Shown: positions 47,560-58,913 of the stretch, piece by piece | Position numbering within the stretch: the first letter of the stretch is position 1 | Layout: each line of letters opens with the position of its first letter | NCBI RefSeq assembly: GCF_020520425.1 | Contig: NC_079492.1 | Coordinates: 107,357,157-107,421,156, forward strand | Direction: 5' to 3' | Length of the DNA: 64,000 bases | DNA from: Spinacia oleracea | Taxonomy: Eukaryota > Streptophyta > Magnoliopsida > Caryophyllales > Amaranthaceae | Translations under genes and position numbers: made by a program | Notes under the pieces: model-generated | Database searches by the model: none | Seen by the model: only the letters and a program-made list of their open reading frames with translations | Told to the model about the DNA's origin: nothing

Positions 47560-48968
47560 TCAACATCATAACCTTTTTTATTTTTTTTTAATTAGTGATC
47601 CATGATTAATTATGATTCCCACTGGCTTTTATTCTCAAATTATGTAATTGATCCTATAGTTAATTCTTGTCTAAAACTAATATCACAATTTAGGACAATT
47701 TATGATTTTTATGGTGCATTATTGTTTATTCCAATTATTATTTGTATTCATCTCTTTTTTCTTTTCGTCTTTTGTCGCGCGTGTTTTTGTTACGACGGGG
47801 TTTTCCCGGCAGCCGCCGCGGTTGGTGGTGGTTGTATTGTTAAAAGAGGAAAGATAAAGAGTGTAGATCTGGGGAATTACATGAATCATGTGATTAGAAG
47901 TTGCTTCTAAAACAAGGGTATACCAACTTACCACAATATTCATGCTCCTTTACACTTCAACATCATACCTGTTTGTTCATAAGTTTCCATCTTTTTCTCT
48001 CCTTCTTTTTTCTTTTTTCTTTTTTATTTTTTAATTTATTTATTTATTAGATTGAGTGCACAAGGATGAAACTGATAAAGAAAAAGTGGAATTGACTTTT
48101 TGAGTGGTAAATTTTACAAACAATATATGGATTAGATAATTAGATTGGGTTAGGATTGACTTTTGTTCAGAGAGACTGATACACACAAACATGCTTCCCT
48201 ACTTCCTGCTGTAATTTTTTTTTTTTAAACCCAAAGTTAGGGTGGCGTGCAGTTTAGGAGGGATATTCTTCCAGATCATGTGGCAGGAAATAGAAAAAGT
48301 GAAAATTTTGTTTATTTTTTATTTTTTATTTTTTATTTTTATTTAATTCATTAATTAACTAGTACCCTATTACAATTAAAAATATAATCATATAACATGG
48401 TGTAGGCAACTCACAAAAAAAAAATTACTAAGTGAGAGACTTGAATCATTACATTCGTTGAGTAATTCCCAGTTGATCTCTGAAATTTAATATTTAAAAA
48501 CTTTATTTTCATCACCTATTGGCTTCCAAATTCAAATTGTAATTACTTCGTATTTGTGCATTCACCAACTAGTTTTACCAGTGCTCCTTCAATTCCTTAG
48601 TTTGGCTATAAAATATATATACTCCTACCTATGCGATAGTACTCCATAAAGCACATACAATGAAAATAAAAATAAAAGTAACACACTTTTTAAAAAGATC
48701 TTACATTTACAAAACGTGCCATACATAAATAGCCAACATAAATCAAGATCATATTGAACATCGAGCTCTAGTAACTACTTACGCTCAAATAATTTCACAA
48801 TATAATTGTAGTTTTCCTTGAATCTTTGATAAACTTTGTTTTCTCTCACGGCCTTTCTTCTTGATTTGGGTTGCTATATACTACAATATTTACCGGAGCT
48901 TAATGAAAATAACAGCGGAAATATATTGTTTGATACACCTATAACAAAAAACAAAAAAACCTATATAA
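47560..48968. other. Region downstream of SMR gene
   Basis: The first few hundred bases probably contain the 3' UTR. The rest is AT-rich with homopolymer runs and no supported gene. Confidence 0.4.
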
Positions 48969-49698
48969 TCTAATATGAAGGAGTCATATTTGCTGAAAGA
49001 TTAGAGCGCCACCTAAGATTACTAATGGTTTCGACCAATGAAAAATAAGATTTCTAATTTCTTTTTGAATTAAAATAATCAAGTGCCACGTAGATAATTA
49101 ATTAAGTGCAATGTAGTATTTTAATTAATTAATTATTAATATAAATCAAACACTCTAATAATTAAAAAATAATTGATTGCCACGTAGATAATTAATTAGG
49201 TGCCACGTAGATATTTTAATTAATTAATTAATTACTAATATATACAACTCCATCTAAAATCAAACACTCTAATAATTAAAAAAATAAATCTAAAATAAAA
49301 TTCATCCAAAATCAAACAATAATCTAAAATAAAATAAATAAAATTCAATTTAAAATCAAACATTAATCCAATATTAGAGCGCCACATAGAAAAATCTAAT
49401 GGTTTCGGCCAATGGAAAATAAGATTTCAAAATTAATTTTGAATTAAAAAAGTCGAGTGCCACGTAAAGAAATGATTAACTTTCACTTAGATATTTTTTT
49501 TATTAATTATTTATTAATATTACGCATATACAATTTCATCCAAAAACAAACACTTTTATAATTAAAAAATCTAAAATGAAATTCCATGCAAAATAAAAAA
49601 CTAATCTAATCTAATATATAAAAGTGGTATATACATAGGATTTTTATTTAAACATAAAAATTTAATAGAATCCGTGCATCGCACGGGCTAAAATCTAG
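48969..49698 (+). mobile_element. Helitron with internal AT-rich repeats
   Basis: The 3' end is clear: hairpin CCGTGC-ATC-GCACGG (49672-49686), GCTAAAAT, CTAG at 49695-49698, host T. A 5' end A|TCTAATATGAAGG at 48969 is tentative, and an alternative A|TCTAATATATAAAAGTGG lies near 49604. Inside, a block beginning ATTAGAGCGCCAC, with TAATGGTTTCGRCCAATG, occurs at about 49003 and again at about 49374. GCCACGTAGATAATTAATTA also recurs. Confidence 0.5.
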
Positions 49699-49840
49699 TA
49701 TATAGTATTAGTGAACATTGTTAAGAGAGTAGACGATGCACCTGTGCATGTAATATGTTATATGGTATTATAAGGTTTAGAGGGAGTTAATACTGGAGTA
49801 GTATTAACAATAATACCGTATGTTTACATAGTAAATTGGA

Positions 49841-49970
49841 ACCAATTGAGGTTGGTATGAGTGGTTAATGGCCTCTTGCTCCTTAACCAGTACCCATGCA
49901 AACTCCCACGGGAGATTACCTCGCCGAAGACGGTGGGAACTCCTCGTTGTAGAACAAAAAAAAACAAAAA
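49841..49970 (+). mobile_element. SINE with perfect 15-bp TSD
   Basis: ACATAGTAAATTGGA at 49826-49840 and 49971-49985 flanks a 130-bp insert. The insert starts ACCAATTGAGGTTGGTATGA (box-A-like GTATGAGTGG) and ends in an A-rich tail. Its head matches the SINE-like element at 13868-14011. Box B is decayed. Confidence 0.82.
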
Positions 49971-49985
49971 ACATAGTAAATTGGA

Positions 49986-50624
49986 CCCTTATTATAATAA
50001 GATCGAGGGGGTTAATTTTTGCATTATTTAGAAAGGATATCAGTTTTTTAGGCAGAGTTAAATGGTTGGATTCAGGCGTTCAGCCTTTTTCTCCTTTAGT
50101 ACTTCATGTATGTTTTGGCATAAAGTCAATGAATAAATTAGTGATGGTCCGGATATAAAGAAGCACGCTAATTATCATCATTTTCACCCTCATTAGTGCA
50201 TTGTATACCTTATTAATTTTGGAGTGGTAAATTTTTGCGTGATAGAGTATACAACTAATTGTACTAAATCGTATACATTATATTATCTGAATTTAATTGT
50301 ACTTATTTTATTTGAAATAAGTCAAAATAAGTTGAATAGAAGAGGGCCTTATATGTTCAATTTTTCCCCCTTCTATTTATAATTATGTGTTAGGCAAAAA
50401 AAAAAAAAAACTACCTTCATTTCGTAGTAAGATTCTCTCTATCTTTGGAATTGAAATTTATTATTGTCAGTATCTCTTTACATTTTATAAGATTATAAGA
50501 AACGGAGGGACTAATCATATACGCAAATGTTACAGAGTAGAAGCAATGCGATTAAAATAAGCTACTTTTTTTTGTTCAGGTGGGAATACAATCGATTAGT
50601 GCTTTTTTTTTTAAAAAAAAAAAA
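49986..50624. other. Non-coding AT-rich stretch
   Basis: No supported gene or element ends seen. Confidence 0.4.
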
Positions 50625-51319
50625 TCGTTTTTATATAAGCCAAGAGTTGAGGTCTTTTTGGTAATCACGTTTTTGGTGTCCCTCACGTAAAATATCAAAA
50701 TACCCTTCAGCTCAGATATTCTTCTCCAATTCAATTGTGAATTTGTGATTAATATTCAGTAACAATAAACATTATTTCTTATTAAAAAGAAAGCATAAGA
50801 AATTAATCTTCTCAAAATAAGTCATCAACCTCTCATCTTTTATGCAATCCTTATAAATAAATCTAATAACAACCATTTTCGTTATATCTTACACAATCAA
50901 CTCTATAAAAATAATACTTTAGTTCTTACTGAAAGTTTATGCTTTAATATGTGATTAGCCAAGTACATTGCGAGAAAAAAAAACATGTGATTGCATAAGA
51001 AATCGTAAATCAATTGAGCATAAAATATGTGATTAGCCAAGTGCATTGCGAGAAAAAAAAAGAAAAAGTGAAACACACTATTTATATACATTAATTTGCT
51101 TTACTGTAATACTACCATTTAGATTTTTCGTCATATAACAGGTGTATTACATTGTTTCACTATATAAATTCTTTTAGCTAGAGATTATATCTAATTTTTC
51201 TTCATATGAACTTTTTGAACAATTTTTCTAGCATACTCCTATTATTTATTGCGATTAATTTTCATAACGTAATTTTTAATTTTTATAATCTCGCACGCAT
51301 AGCGTGCATATAAGATTAG
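50625..51319 (+). mobile_element. Short Helitron
   Basis: The 5' end A|TCGTTTTTATATAAGCC resembles the 5' end of the Helitron at 15049-19197 over about 80 bp (GGTGTCCCTCACGTAAAAT block). The 3' end has the hairpin GCACGC-ATA-GCGTGC (51293-51307), then TTAG (variant of CTRR) and T. An internal duplication of TATGTGATTAGCCAAGT with CATTGCGAGAAAAAAAA lies about 80 bp apart. Confidence 0.5.
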
Positions 51320-52116
51320 TATGTATATGTTCCGGGTATGAAATTGGGCACCCAGACAATATATACTACTTGTTAACGTTTGTATCTTTATGGGATACGA
51401 TTAATCATTTAAGAATGAGGTTGAAGTGTTGAAGAAAGGGGGACCTAAGTTGTTAATTAAATGGTGCATAACTGAATATTTATGTTGTTAAATTGTTTAA
51501 TAGGTACATTGTCGTCATAGATTTAGAGCACAGAGGAATATTACATTGGCTTTGTGCAGAACAGAGTATGATTGGTAATACTAGTAGTAGCAATATTCTA
51601 TGTACATAAATAGTTTATATTTGAGAATTGAGATTTGAGAATTGAGAAAATAAACATCAAGTACTTTATCACATGGAGAAAATAAAAGCCTGAGTCTGAC
51701 AAATTGGTGATTAAAGAAATAGAGGATGACCCCCAATCCCATATAAAGATGGCCGCATCATTTTCAATATTCATCCTCAACAAAAGGCATGTCCTTTTTC
51801 AAGCACTTTTCTAGGACCACTTCTTACTCCGTACAACTTAACCGACCATGCGTCCCTCCATGTAGGCAACAGCAACAGGGTATGTTAATCCGTATGACAA
51901 TCGTCCATCTACTCCAATAAATTTGTAGCAACCCTCACTTATAATGAGCTTAGCTAGGTCGATCGATGAGTTACTATTGAATATAAACTCGAAATATAAT
52001 AAGAAGGACAACAAATTTATAAAAAAACCTATGATATGAATTTGAGAACAACACTCTATATTCAATAGTCAGAATGAAATTTAGAAGTTATTTTTATTTC
52101 AACCTCTAATGACTTA
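51320..52116. other. Non-coding stretch left of gypsy LTR
   Basis: No supported gene or RNA. The candidate gypsy LTR begins at 52117. Confidence 0.4.
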
Positions 52117-52543
52117 TGTTTGGGCTCCCAATTGAATGCCAATTGGGCCATTAAGTCCAAACCCCAAAGGCTCACAACAACAACATCAAACCCACTACAG
52201 TCCAAAAGGCTATTCAGCCACCAATCAAGGCCCAAAGCCCACTTGCAATAAATGACCTAACGACAATCATCGCACGAACACTATAAATAAGCCGTCATGG
52301 CTCACTTACCAAGGTACGTCCATTTCACGCCTTAAGACCACTCTTCTAGAGAACTTCTCTCTCTAGAATCCGAGCATCGTTCTTACTTAGGCATCGGAGG
52401 GGCTTTCCTCGGAAACACCCCCGAGGCTAGTAACTTGTTTATTGTGTAGGTTGATTTGGACACGACACATTCGAGCTAGCAAGATCTTCAACACACACAA
52501 AAAGGGCCTTCATTCGAAGCCCATTGTTTCATTCACTTCAACA
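52117..52543 (+). repeat. 5' LTR of Tat/Retand-like gypsy element
   Basis: Starts TGTTTGGGCTCCCAATTG and ends CACTTCAACA. Contains a TATA box, TATAAATAA, at 52282-52290. It is followed by TTTGGCGCCGTCTGTGGGGA. The exact 3' boundary is uncertain because the primer-binding site starts about 11 nt later. The second LTR is not visible in the window. Confidence 0.65.
52282..52290 (+). promoter_or_regulatory. TATA box of gypsy LTR
   Basis: TATAAATAA, about 260 bp before the LTR end, in the usual U3/R position. Confidence 0.55.
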
Positions 52544-52554
52544 CCGGAACAATT

Positions 52555-52572
52555 TGGCGCCGTCTGTGGGGA
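52555..52572 (+). other. Primer-binding site of Tat-like gypsy element
   Basis: TGGCGCCGTCTGTGGGGA, a motif commonly found directly downstream of the 5' LTR in plant Tat-lineage elements. Confidence 0.65.
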
Positions 52573-52627
52573 AGAACACTTGAAAGCTCCAAAAAAAAAG
52601 AAAAAACACTACATTTCCACGTAAAAA

Positions 52628-55145
52628 ATGGAAGTGCCCAACAATAACAACCAGTTGGGAGATGTCCTTGTCCAAACGGATTCGGAATCCGATGGAGGCG
52701 AGCAGCTGCACTCAGTGGCGAGGTCGCAGCCAACAAGGGCAACCGCCACGACTAGCAGACCACTCCCCTCTCGAGAAGAGCTCGCCGCGGCCATGACCAT
52801 CATGCAGAACTTCCTCTTCAACGAGAAAGAACAGGCCCAGGCAGCAGCACGGCGAGAGGCGAGGAGAGCCAGGCGACAGGTATTGCTGAACATGCCCTCG
52901 ATTGACGAGGACAATGTGAGACCCGAGCAAGATCTCTCCACAATGTCAGGAACACACCTAATGACAAGGTGGAGAGAGAGCACGTGGGATACGCAGCAGA
53001 GAGCTGCACAACAACCAGAGTGGTTCGCAACACCATCTCCAACACCGCAAGCTCTCCAAAGTGGAGCAAGTGATCCCACTCGGATCCGAAGCTCGGTCCA
53101 TAGCAGACTGCGACCTTTGGTTCACGACAGGCTGGGTAGCCCCTGTGGACCCAGTAGACAACCCGAGGGCAGTGGGCAGTCGAGAAGGAGAAGGAGAAGT
53201 GACCGAACTCCTAGCCCCCTACACGCCCCTGAGCAGTCCCTTAGAGGAAACTCGAGAAGCGAAGGTATCAGGGCGAGGCTAGGAAAGAAAATCATGACTC
53301 CAGCATCTTCTCCATTCTCGGATGATATTGTCATGGAGACGATTCCCAAAGTGAGACTACCAGCGCACCTGACGTATAGCGGAATCACAGATCCGAGGGA
53401 TCATGTCATCTCTTACGAACAACAGATGTTTCTGATTCCCTACTCCGAAGCCTGCTGGTGCAAATACTTCCCAACCACGTTGACAGGAGTTGCTGGAGAA
53501 TGGTTCAGATCGCTGCCGAAGGGATCGATCAAAAGTTGGAAGAAGCTGAAGAAGAGGTTTTGTGTACAGTTCGTGAGCAACAATCGCCCATAACGAACCA
53601 CTGCCGAGCTAACCTCTATACAGCAAGAAAGAGACGAGAGCCTGCGAGACTTCATGGCCAGATTCATGAAGGAATCCACCAACATTCCGAACCTGCAGCC
53701 AGATGTAGCAATCTTCGCCTTGAAGCACGCGCTGCGGGAGGGGAAATTCCGAGACAAACTGACAATGAAAAACCCCTCCAAAATAGCGGACGTGCTCCAA
53801 ATGGCAGATGCGTTCATCAGAACCGAAGAGTTCAACAAGGCAACAGCAAGGCTAAGAGGTTCCTCAGATCCGAAAGATAACAGAACAAATCAAAGTAAGC
53901 CCGAGGGCAACTCAAGAAAGGGGAAAGAGAAGGTGGGTGCGAGAGAAGCGAGTCCCAAGAGAGACGGGAAGAAGGGTGAATTTCAACCCAAGTACACCAA
54001 CTACACCCCACTCACCATACCCCGAAGAGAAATCTTCAACCTCCACAAGGACGATGAAAAGTGGAAGCTTCCAGACAAGCTCAGGTCAAACCCCCGCCAC
54101 CGCAAGAAGAACAAGTGGTGTGAATTCCACGATGACTTCGGCCATACCACGGAGGAGTGTAACTCGTTGAAGGATAACATTGAAGACCTCATACGACGAG
54201 GCTACCTTAAGGGTTACCTGCTTGACCATAGGGCGGAAAGAGAAGAAAAAGAAAAAGCAAAATATGGTAAGCTACAAGAGCAAGCCCAGAAAAGGGTCCA
54301 TGAGACCGAAGGGCAAAAGAAAAAACCAATTCTAGTGGTGTTCGGAGGACAAAGGTCCGGCCACGCCAGCAAGAAACATCCAAGAGCTATCTCCCACCAA
54401 TTCAATTTCAGCAATGTTGGGGAGAATCAGCCTACCCCCCCGAACATGACATTCACTGCTGATGACTGCCTCGGGACCCAGTACAAACATGACGACCCGT
54501 TGGTGATCGAAATGGATCTCAACAACCACAATGTCCACAGAGTACTGGTCGATGGAGGGAGCGCCGTCAACATCATCATCAGGAACTGCTTCGAGCAACT
54601 CATCATCGAAGAGGGAGAAGAGTCACTGACCAAGGTCAGTTACCCATTGATCGGATTCAACGGATCCGCAGCTATTCCCCGAGGAAAGATCACCCTACCC
54701 GTTACAATCGGCCAAGGCCTGGCGGCAAGAAACGTCCGAGAGGAATTCTTGGTGATGGACTGCGACTCAGTGTATAACGTCATCATGGGACGAACCATGA
54801 TCCACAAGATACAAGCAGTTCCATCCACATACCATCAGATGATGATGTATGTCTCGGATGCTGGCTTCGCCGAGCGGATAAAGGGAGATCAAGAGGTGGC
54901 AAGGTCAACCTGCCACACGGCCATCCGAAAGCCGAAACTAGGAGACAGTCCCGAGGATGAAGATGAGAAGAGTTCTCCCCCAGGTGGAGAAAAAGATGCC
55001 AAGAGGAGAAAGGCAGGACCGAGCAACCTGGTAAAGCCCGCAGAAGTTGATGCTCGACCAGAGACCCTTTCTCCCGAATCAGACCAAGAGATGGAAGACA
55101 TTTCCCTAGAGGACGAGTCAGACAGAAGTGTCCGAATAGGCAAAG
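52628..55145 (+). pseudogene. Tat-like gypsy gag-protease, one internal stop, cut by copia LTR
   Basis: One reading frame runs from the ATG at 52628 to 55145, interrupted only by TAA at 53591-53593 (after NNRP, before RTTAEL). Domains in order: a charged N-terminal region, gag core (HLTYSGITDPRDHVISYEQQ, TGVAGEWFRSLPKGSIKSW, ESLRDFMARFMKES), a CxFH-type knuckle (WCEFHDDFGHTTEEC), and a protease with VLVDGGSAVNII. The frame ends SVRIGK at the copia LTR. Its continuation, GLG then RIELIQLLRDHKDIFAW, is found inverted at 57502-56522. The stop and the rearrangement make it non-functional, but decay is slight. Confidence 0.9.
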
Positions 55146-56521
55146 TGTTAGGTTATGATACATATGACAATTCATAAATCATGCGGAAAAACCATTAAGC
55201 CAGGAAAACATATTATTTACACATAATCATTTAGCATAGTTTAGATGCATACTCTATGTTGCGTGCCTTCCCTAGCTGCGCCCGAACCGAACAAGAACAA
55301 GTCTTTAGGACTCCAAGTGTCGTCCCTCCGTAGATAGTCCACAGCACGTCCGGATCCGCCTTAAGATTGACCAACTAGAATCGCCCTTAAGGTACTCTGA
55401 ATTTTCGGCAATTTATAGGCAATTGTATGATTGAATTTTGCTCTCAAAAACTCACTTTGAATACTTGAATGCTCGATGTAAATATGTGACCCTAGGCACC
55501 TATTTATAGAATTATGGAAAAGGATTTGGAATCCTATTAGGATACTAATTTATTTAATTATAATCCTACTAGGACTCTAATTAAATAAACTAAATCTTTT
55601 AGGATTAGATTTAATCACATGACAAATCCCGGTAGCTTTAGAATTCGAGTAGCACACAAACACACACGCACGCACAGCAGCCCACGAGGGGCGCCATGCG
55701 CGCGCGCGCAGCCCGCGAGCTCGCAGCCCACTGCCGCAAGCCCACACGCTGCCGTAGCCTTGGCGCGCGCTGGGCCTGCCTTGCGGTGGGCCTGGCGCAG
55801 CCTTGGCTGGTGCGTTTGTGGCGCGCTGGCTTGTTGGGCGATGGCCCGGCTTCGTGTTGGGCCTTCGTCTGGCAGGCCTCGTCCGATGCTAATTCGTACG
55901 ATACGCTTCCGATTAATTTCCCGATTCCGAAATTCATTTCCGATACGAACAATATTCAACATTTCCGATTCCGGAATCAATTTCCGTTTCGAACAAATAT
56001 TTAATATTTCCGTTTCCGATAATATTTCCGATTCTGACAATATTTCCGTTTCCGGCAATATTTCCGATTCCGGCAATATTTCCATTTCCGATAATATTTT
56101 CCGATACGTACCATGTTTCCGTTTCCGGCAACATCTACGACTTGGATAATATTTATATTTCCGATACGATCCATATTTCCGTTTCCGGCAATATCATCGT
56201 TTCCGGAGTATTCATTTCTTGCCTGTGACGATCTCAGCTCCCACTGAAACCAAGATCCGTCGATTCCGAATATCCATAGATGGAGTATTTAATGCCATTA
56301 AATACTTGATCCGTTTACGTACTATTTGTGTGACCCTACGGGTTCAGTCAAGAGTAAGCTGTGGATTAATATCATTAATTCCACTTGAACTGAAGCGGCC
56401 TCTAGCTAGGCATTCAGCTCACTTGATCTCACTGAATTATTAACTTGTTAATTAATACTGAACCGCATTTATTAGACTTAACATTGAATGCATACTTGGA
56501 CCAAGGGCATTATTTCCTTCA
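55146..56521 (-). repeat. Copia LTR, copy b, inverted
   Basis: Reverse complement of the LTR family at 4749 and 57503, with the same ends (TGAAGGAAATAATG at 56521, CCTAACA at 55146). CAAAG (55141-55145) lies to its left. To its right, gypsy reverse transcriptase sequence in reverse orientation starts directly, with no polypurine tract or internal copia sequence. Confidence 0.93.
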
Positions 56522-57502
56522 GGGACGCCTTTCTTTTTGATGAGTTCTACTTCTCCTTCGGGGAGGGTTTTGGGTTTGAGAGCTTTGAAGAAGGGTGCCC
56601 CTTTATCCGAACCTTTCGATATGAATCTTGACAGTGCGGCCAACCTGCCCGTTAGCCTTTGCACGTCTCTTTTTGTCTTCGGTTCGGGTAGATCTAGCGC
56701 AGCCTGGACCTTGTTCGGGTTCGCGTCTATTCCCCTTTCACTTACCATGAATCCGAGGAACTTCCCTGACTTCACCCCGAAGACACACTTCTTCTGGTTC
56801 AGTTTCATGTTGTATTTCCTCAGGTTGGCGAAGGTTTTGGCCAGGTCCTTGATGTGATCCTCCTCCTTCACGCTTTTTACTATGGAATCGTCCACATAAA
56901 CCTCGACGTTCCTTCCCTTTTGATCGGCGAAGACGTGATCAACTAGTCTTTGGTAGGTGGCTCCGGCATTTTTCAATCCGAAGGGCATCATTCTGTAGTT
57001 GAACACTCCCGCGCTCGTGATGAAGGCGGTCTTCGCCCTATCGTTAGGGTGCATGAATACTTGATGGTACCCTGAAAAGGCGTCCATGAAGCTCAGCAAT
57101 GCGTGGCCACTGGTAGAGTCTACCAGCTGATCTATCATCGGGAGGGGATAGCAATCTTTTGGGCAAGCTCGATTCAGATCTGTGAAACCGACACACATGC
57201 GCCATGAGCCATTCGCTTTCTTTACCATGACCACATTGGCCAACCATTTGGGGTACATGCACGGCTCGATGAAGCCTGCCTCTTGCAATTTCTTCACCTC
57301 TTCGGCGATAGCTTTGTTTTTATCCGAGGAGTAGTTCCTTTTCTTCTGTTTGATCGGACGAGCCTCGGGACTGACATCCAGCTTGTGACATATCATCTTC
57401 AGATCTATCCCTGGCATGTCAGCCGCCGACCATGCGAAGATGTCTTTGTGATCCCTCAGCAGCTGGATCAACTCTATTCGAAGTCCCTAGCCTAAGCCTT
57501 TG
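56522..57502 (-). pseudogene. Tat-like gypsy reverse transcriptase segment, inverted relative to its gag
   Basis: On the minus strand it reads RIELIQLLRDHKDIFAWSAA, PIKQKKRNYS, NVVMVKKANGSWRMCVGFTD, LNRACPKDCYPLPMIDQLVD, FMDAFSGYHQ, the catalytic VYVDDSIVKS and GKFLGFMVSERGI. It ends at KKKGVP beside the copia LTR. A TAG at 57489-57487 lies just before GLRIEL. It is the direct continuation of the gag-protease frame at 55145, and CTTTG (57498-57502) is the reverse complement of CAAAG. An apparent longer ORF into 56452 is only a fusion with LTR sequence. Confidence 0.93.
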
Positions 57503-58898
57503 TGAAGGAAATAATGCCCTTGGTCCAAGTATGCGATTCAATGTTAAGTCTAATAAATACGGTTCAGTATTAATTAACAAGTTAATAATTCAGTGAGATC
57601 AAGTGAGCTGAATGCCTAGCTAGAGGCCGCTTCAGTTCAAGTGGAATTAATGATATTAATCCACAGCTTACTCTTGACTGAACCCGTAGGGTCACACAAA
57701 TAGTACGTAAACGGATCAAGTATTTAATGGCATTAAATACTCCATCTATGGATATTCGGAATCGACAGATCTTGGTTTCAGTGGGAGCTGAGATCGTCAC
57801 AGGCAAGAAATGAATACTCCGGAAACGATGATATTGCCGGAAACGGAAATATGGATCGTATCGGAAATATAAATATTATCCAAGTCGTAGATGTTGCCGG
57901 AAACGGAAACATGGTACGTATCGGAAAATATTATCGGAAATGGAAATATTGCCGGAATCGGAAATATTGCCGGAAACGGAAATATTGTCAGAATCGGAAA
58001 TATTATCGGAATCGGAAAATAATTCCGGAAACGGAAATATTAAATATTTGTTCGAAACGGAAATTGATTCCGGAATCGGAAATGTTGAATATTGTTCGTA
58101 TCGAAAATGAATTCCGGAATCGGGAAATTAATCGGAAGCGTATCGTACGAATTAGCATCGGACGAGGCCTGCCAGACGAAGGCCCAGCACGAAGCCGGGC
58201 CATCGCCCAGCAAGCCAGCGCGCCACAAACGCACCAGCCAAGGCTGCGCCAGGCCCACCGCAAGGCAGGCCCAGCGCGCGCCAAGGCTACGGCAGCGTGT
58301 GGGCTTGCGGCAGTGGGCTGCGAGCTCGCGGGCTGCGCGCGCGCGCATGGCGCCCCTCGTGGGCTGCTGTGCGTGCGTGTGTGTTTGTGTGCTACTCGAA
58401 TCCTAAAGCTACCGGAATTTGTCATATGATTAAATCTAATCCTAAAAGATTTAGTTTATTTAATTAGAGTCCTAGTAGGATTATAATTAAATAAATTAGT
58501 ATCCTAATAGGATTCCAAATACTTTTCCATAACTCTATAAATAGGTGCCTAGGGTCACATATTTACATCGAGCATTCAAGTATTCAAAGTGAGTTTTTGA
58601 GAGCAAAATTCAATCATACAATTGCCTATAAAGTGCCGAAAATTCAGAGTACCTTAAGGGCGATTCTAGTTGGTCAATCTTAAGGCGGATCCGGACGTGC
58701 TGTGGACTATCTACGGAGGGACGACACTTTGAGTCCTAAAGACTTGTTCTTGTTCGGTTCGGGCGCAGCTAGGGAAGGCACGCAACAAAGAGTATGCATC
58801 TAAACTATGCTAAATGATTATGTGTAAATAATATGTTTTCCTGGCTTAATGGTTTTTCCGCATGATTTATGAATTGTCATATGTATCATAACCTAACA
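57503..58898 (+). repeat. Copia 5' LTR, copy c
   Basis: Starts TGAAGGAAATAATG after CTTTG and ends ATCATAACCTAACA, followed by a primer-binding site. 1396 bp. TATA box TATAAATAG at 58536-58544. Carries the 18-bp tandem array at about 57830-58140 and a GC-rich block at about 58180-58390. Confidence 0.93.
58536..58544 (+). promoter_or_regulatory. TATA box of copia 5' LTR
   Basis: TATAAATAG in the same context as the other copies. As part of the 5' LTR it would drive the gag-pol transcript at 61198. Confidence 0.6.
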
Positions 58899-58899
58899 G

Positions 58900-58913
58900 T
58901 GGTATCACAAGCC
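58900..58913 (+). other. Copia primer-binding site
   Basis: TGGTATCACAAGCC, 1 nt after the LTR, resembles the initiator tRNA-Met site with small changes. Confidence 0.7.

Noticed and set aside
56452..57471. A single 339-codon ORF on the minus strand
   Set aside because: It fuses gypsy reverse transcriptase (to KKKGVP) with antisense copia LTR sequence across an insertion junction, so it is not a natural protein.
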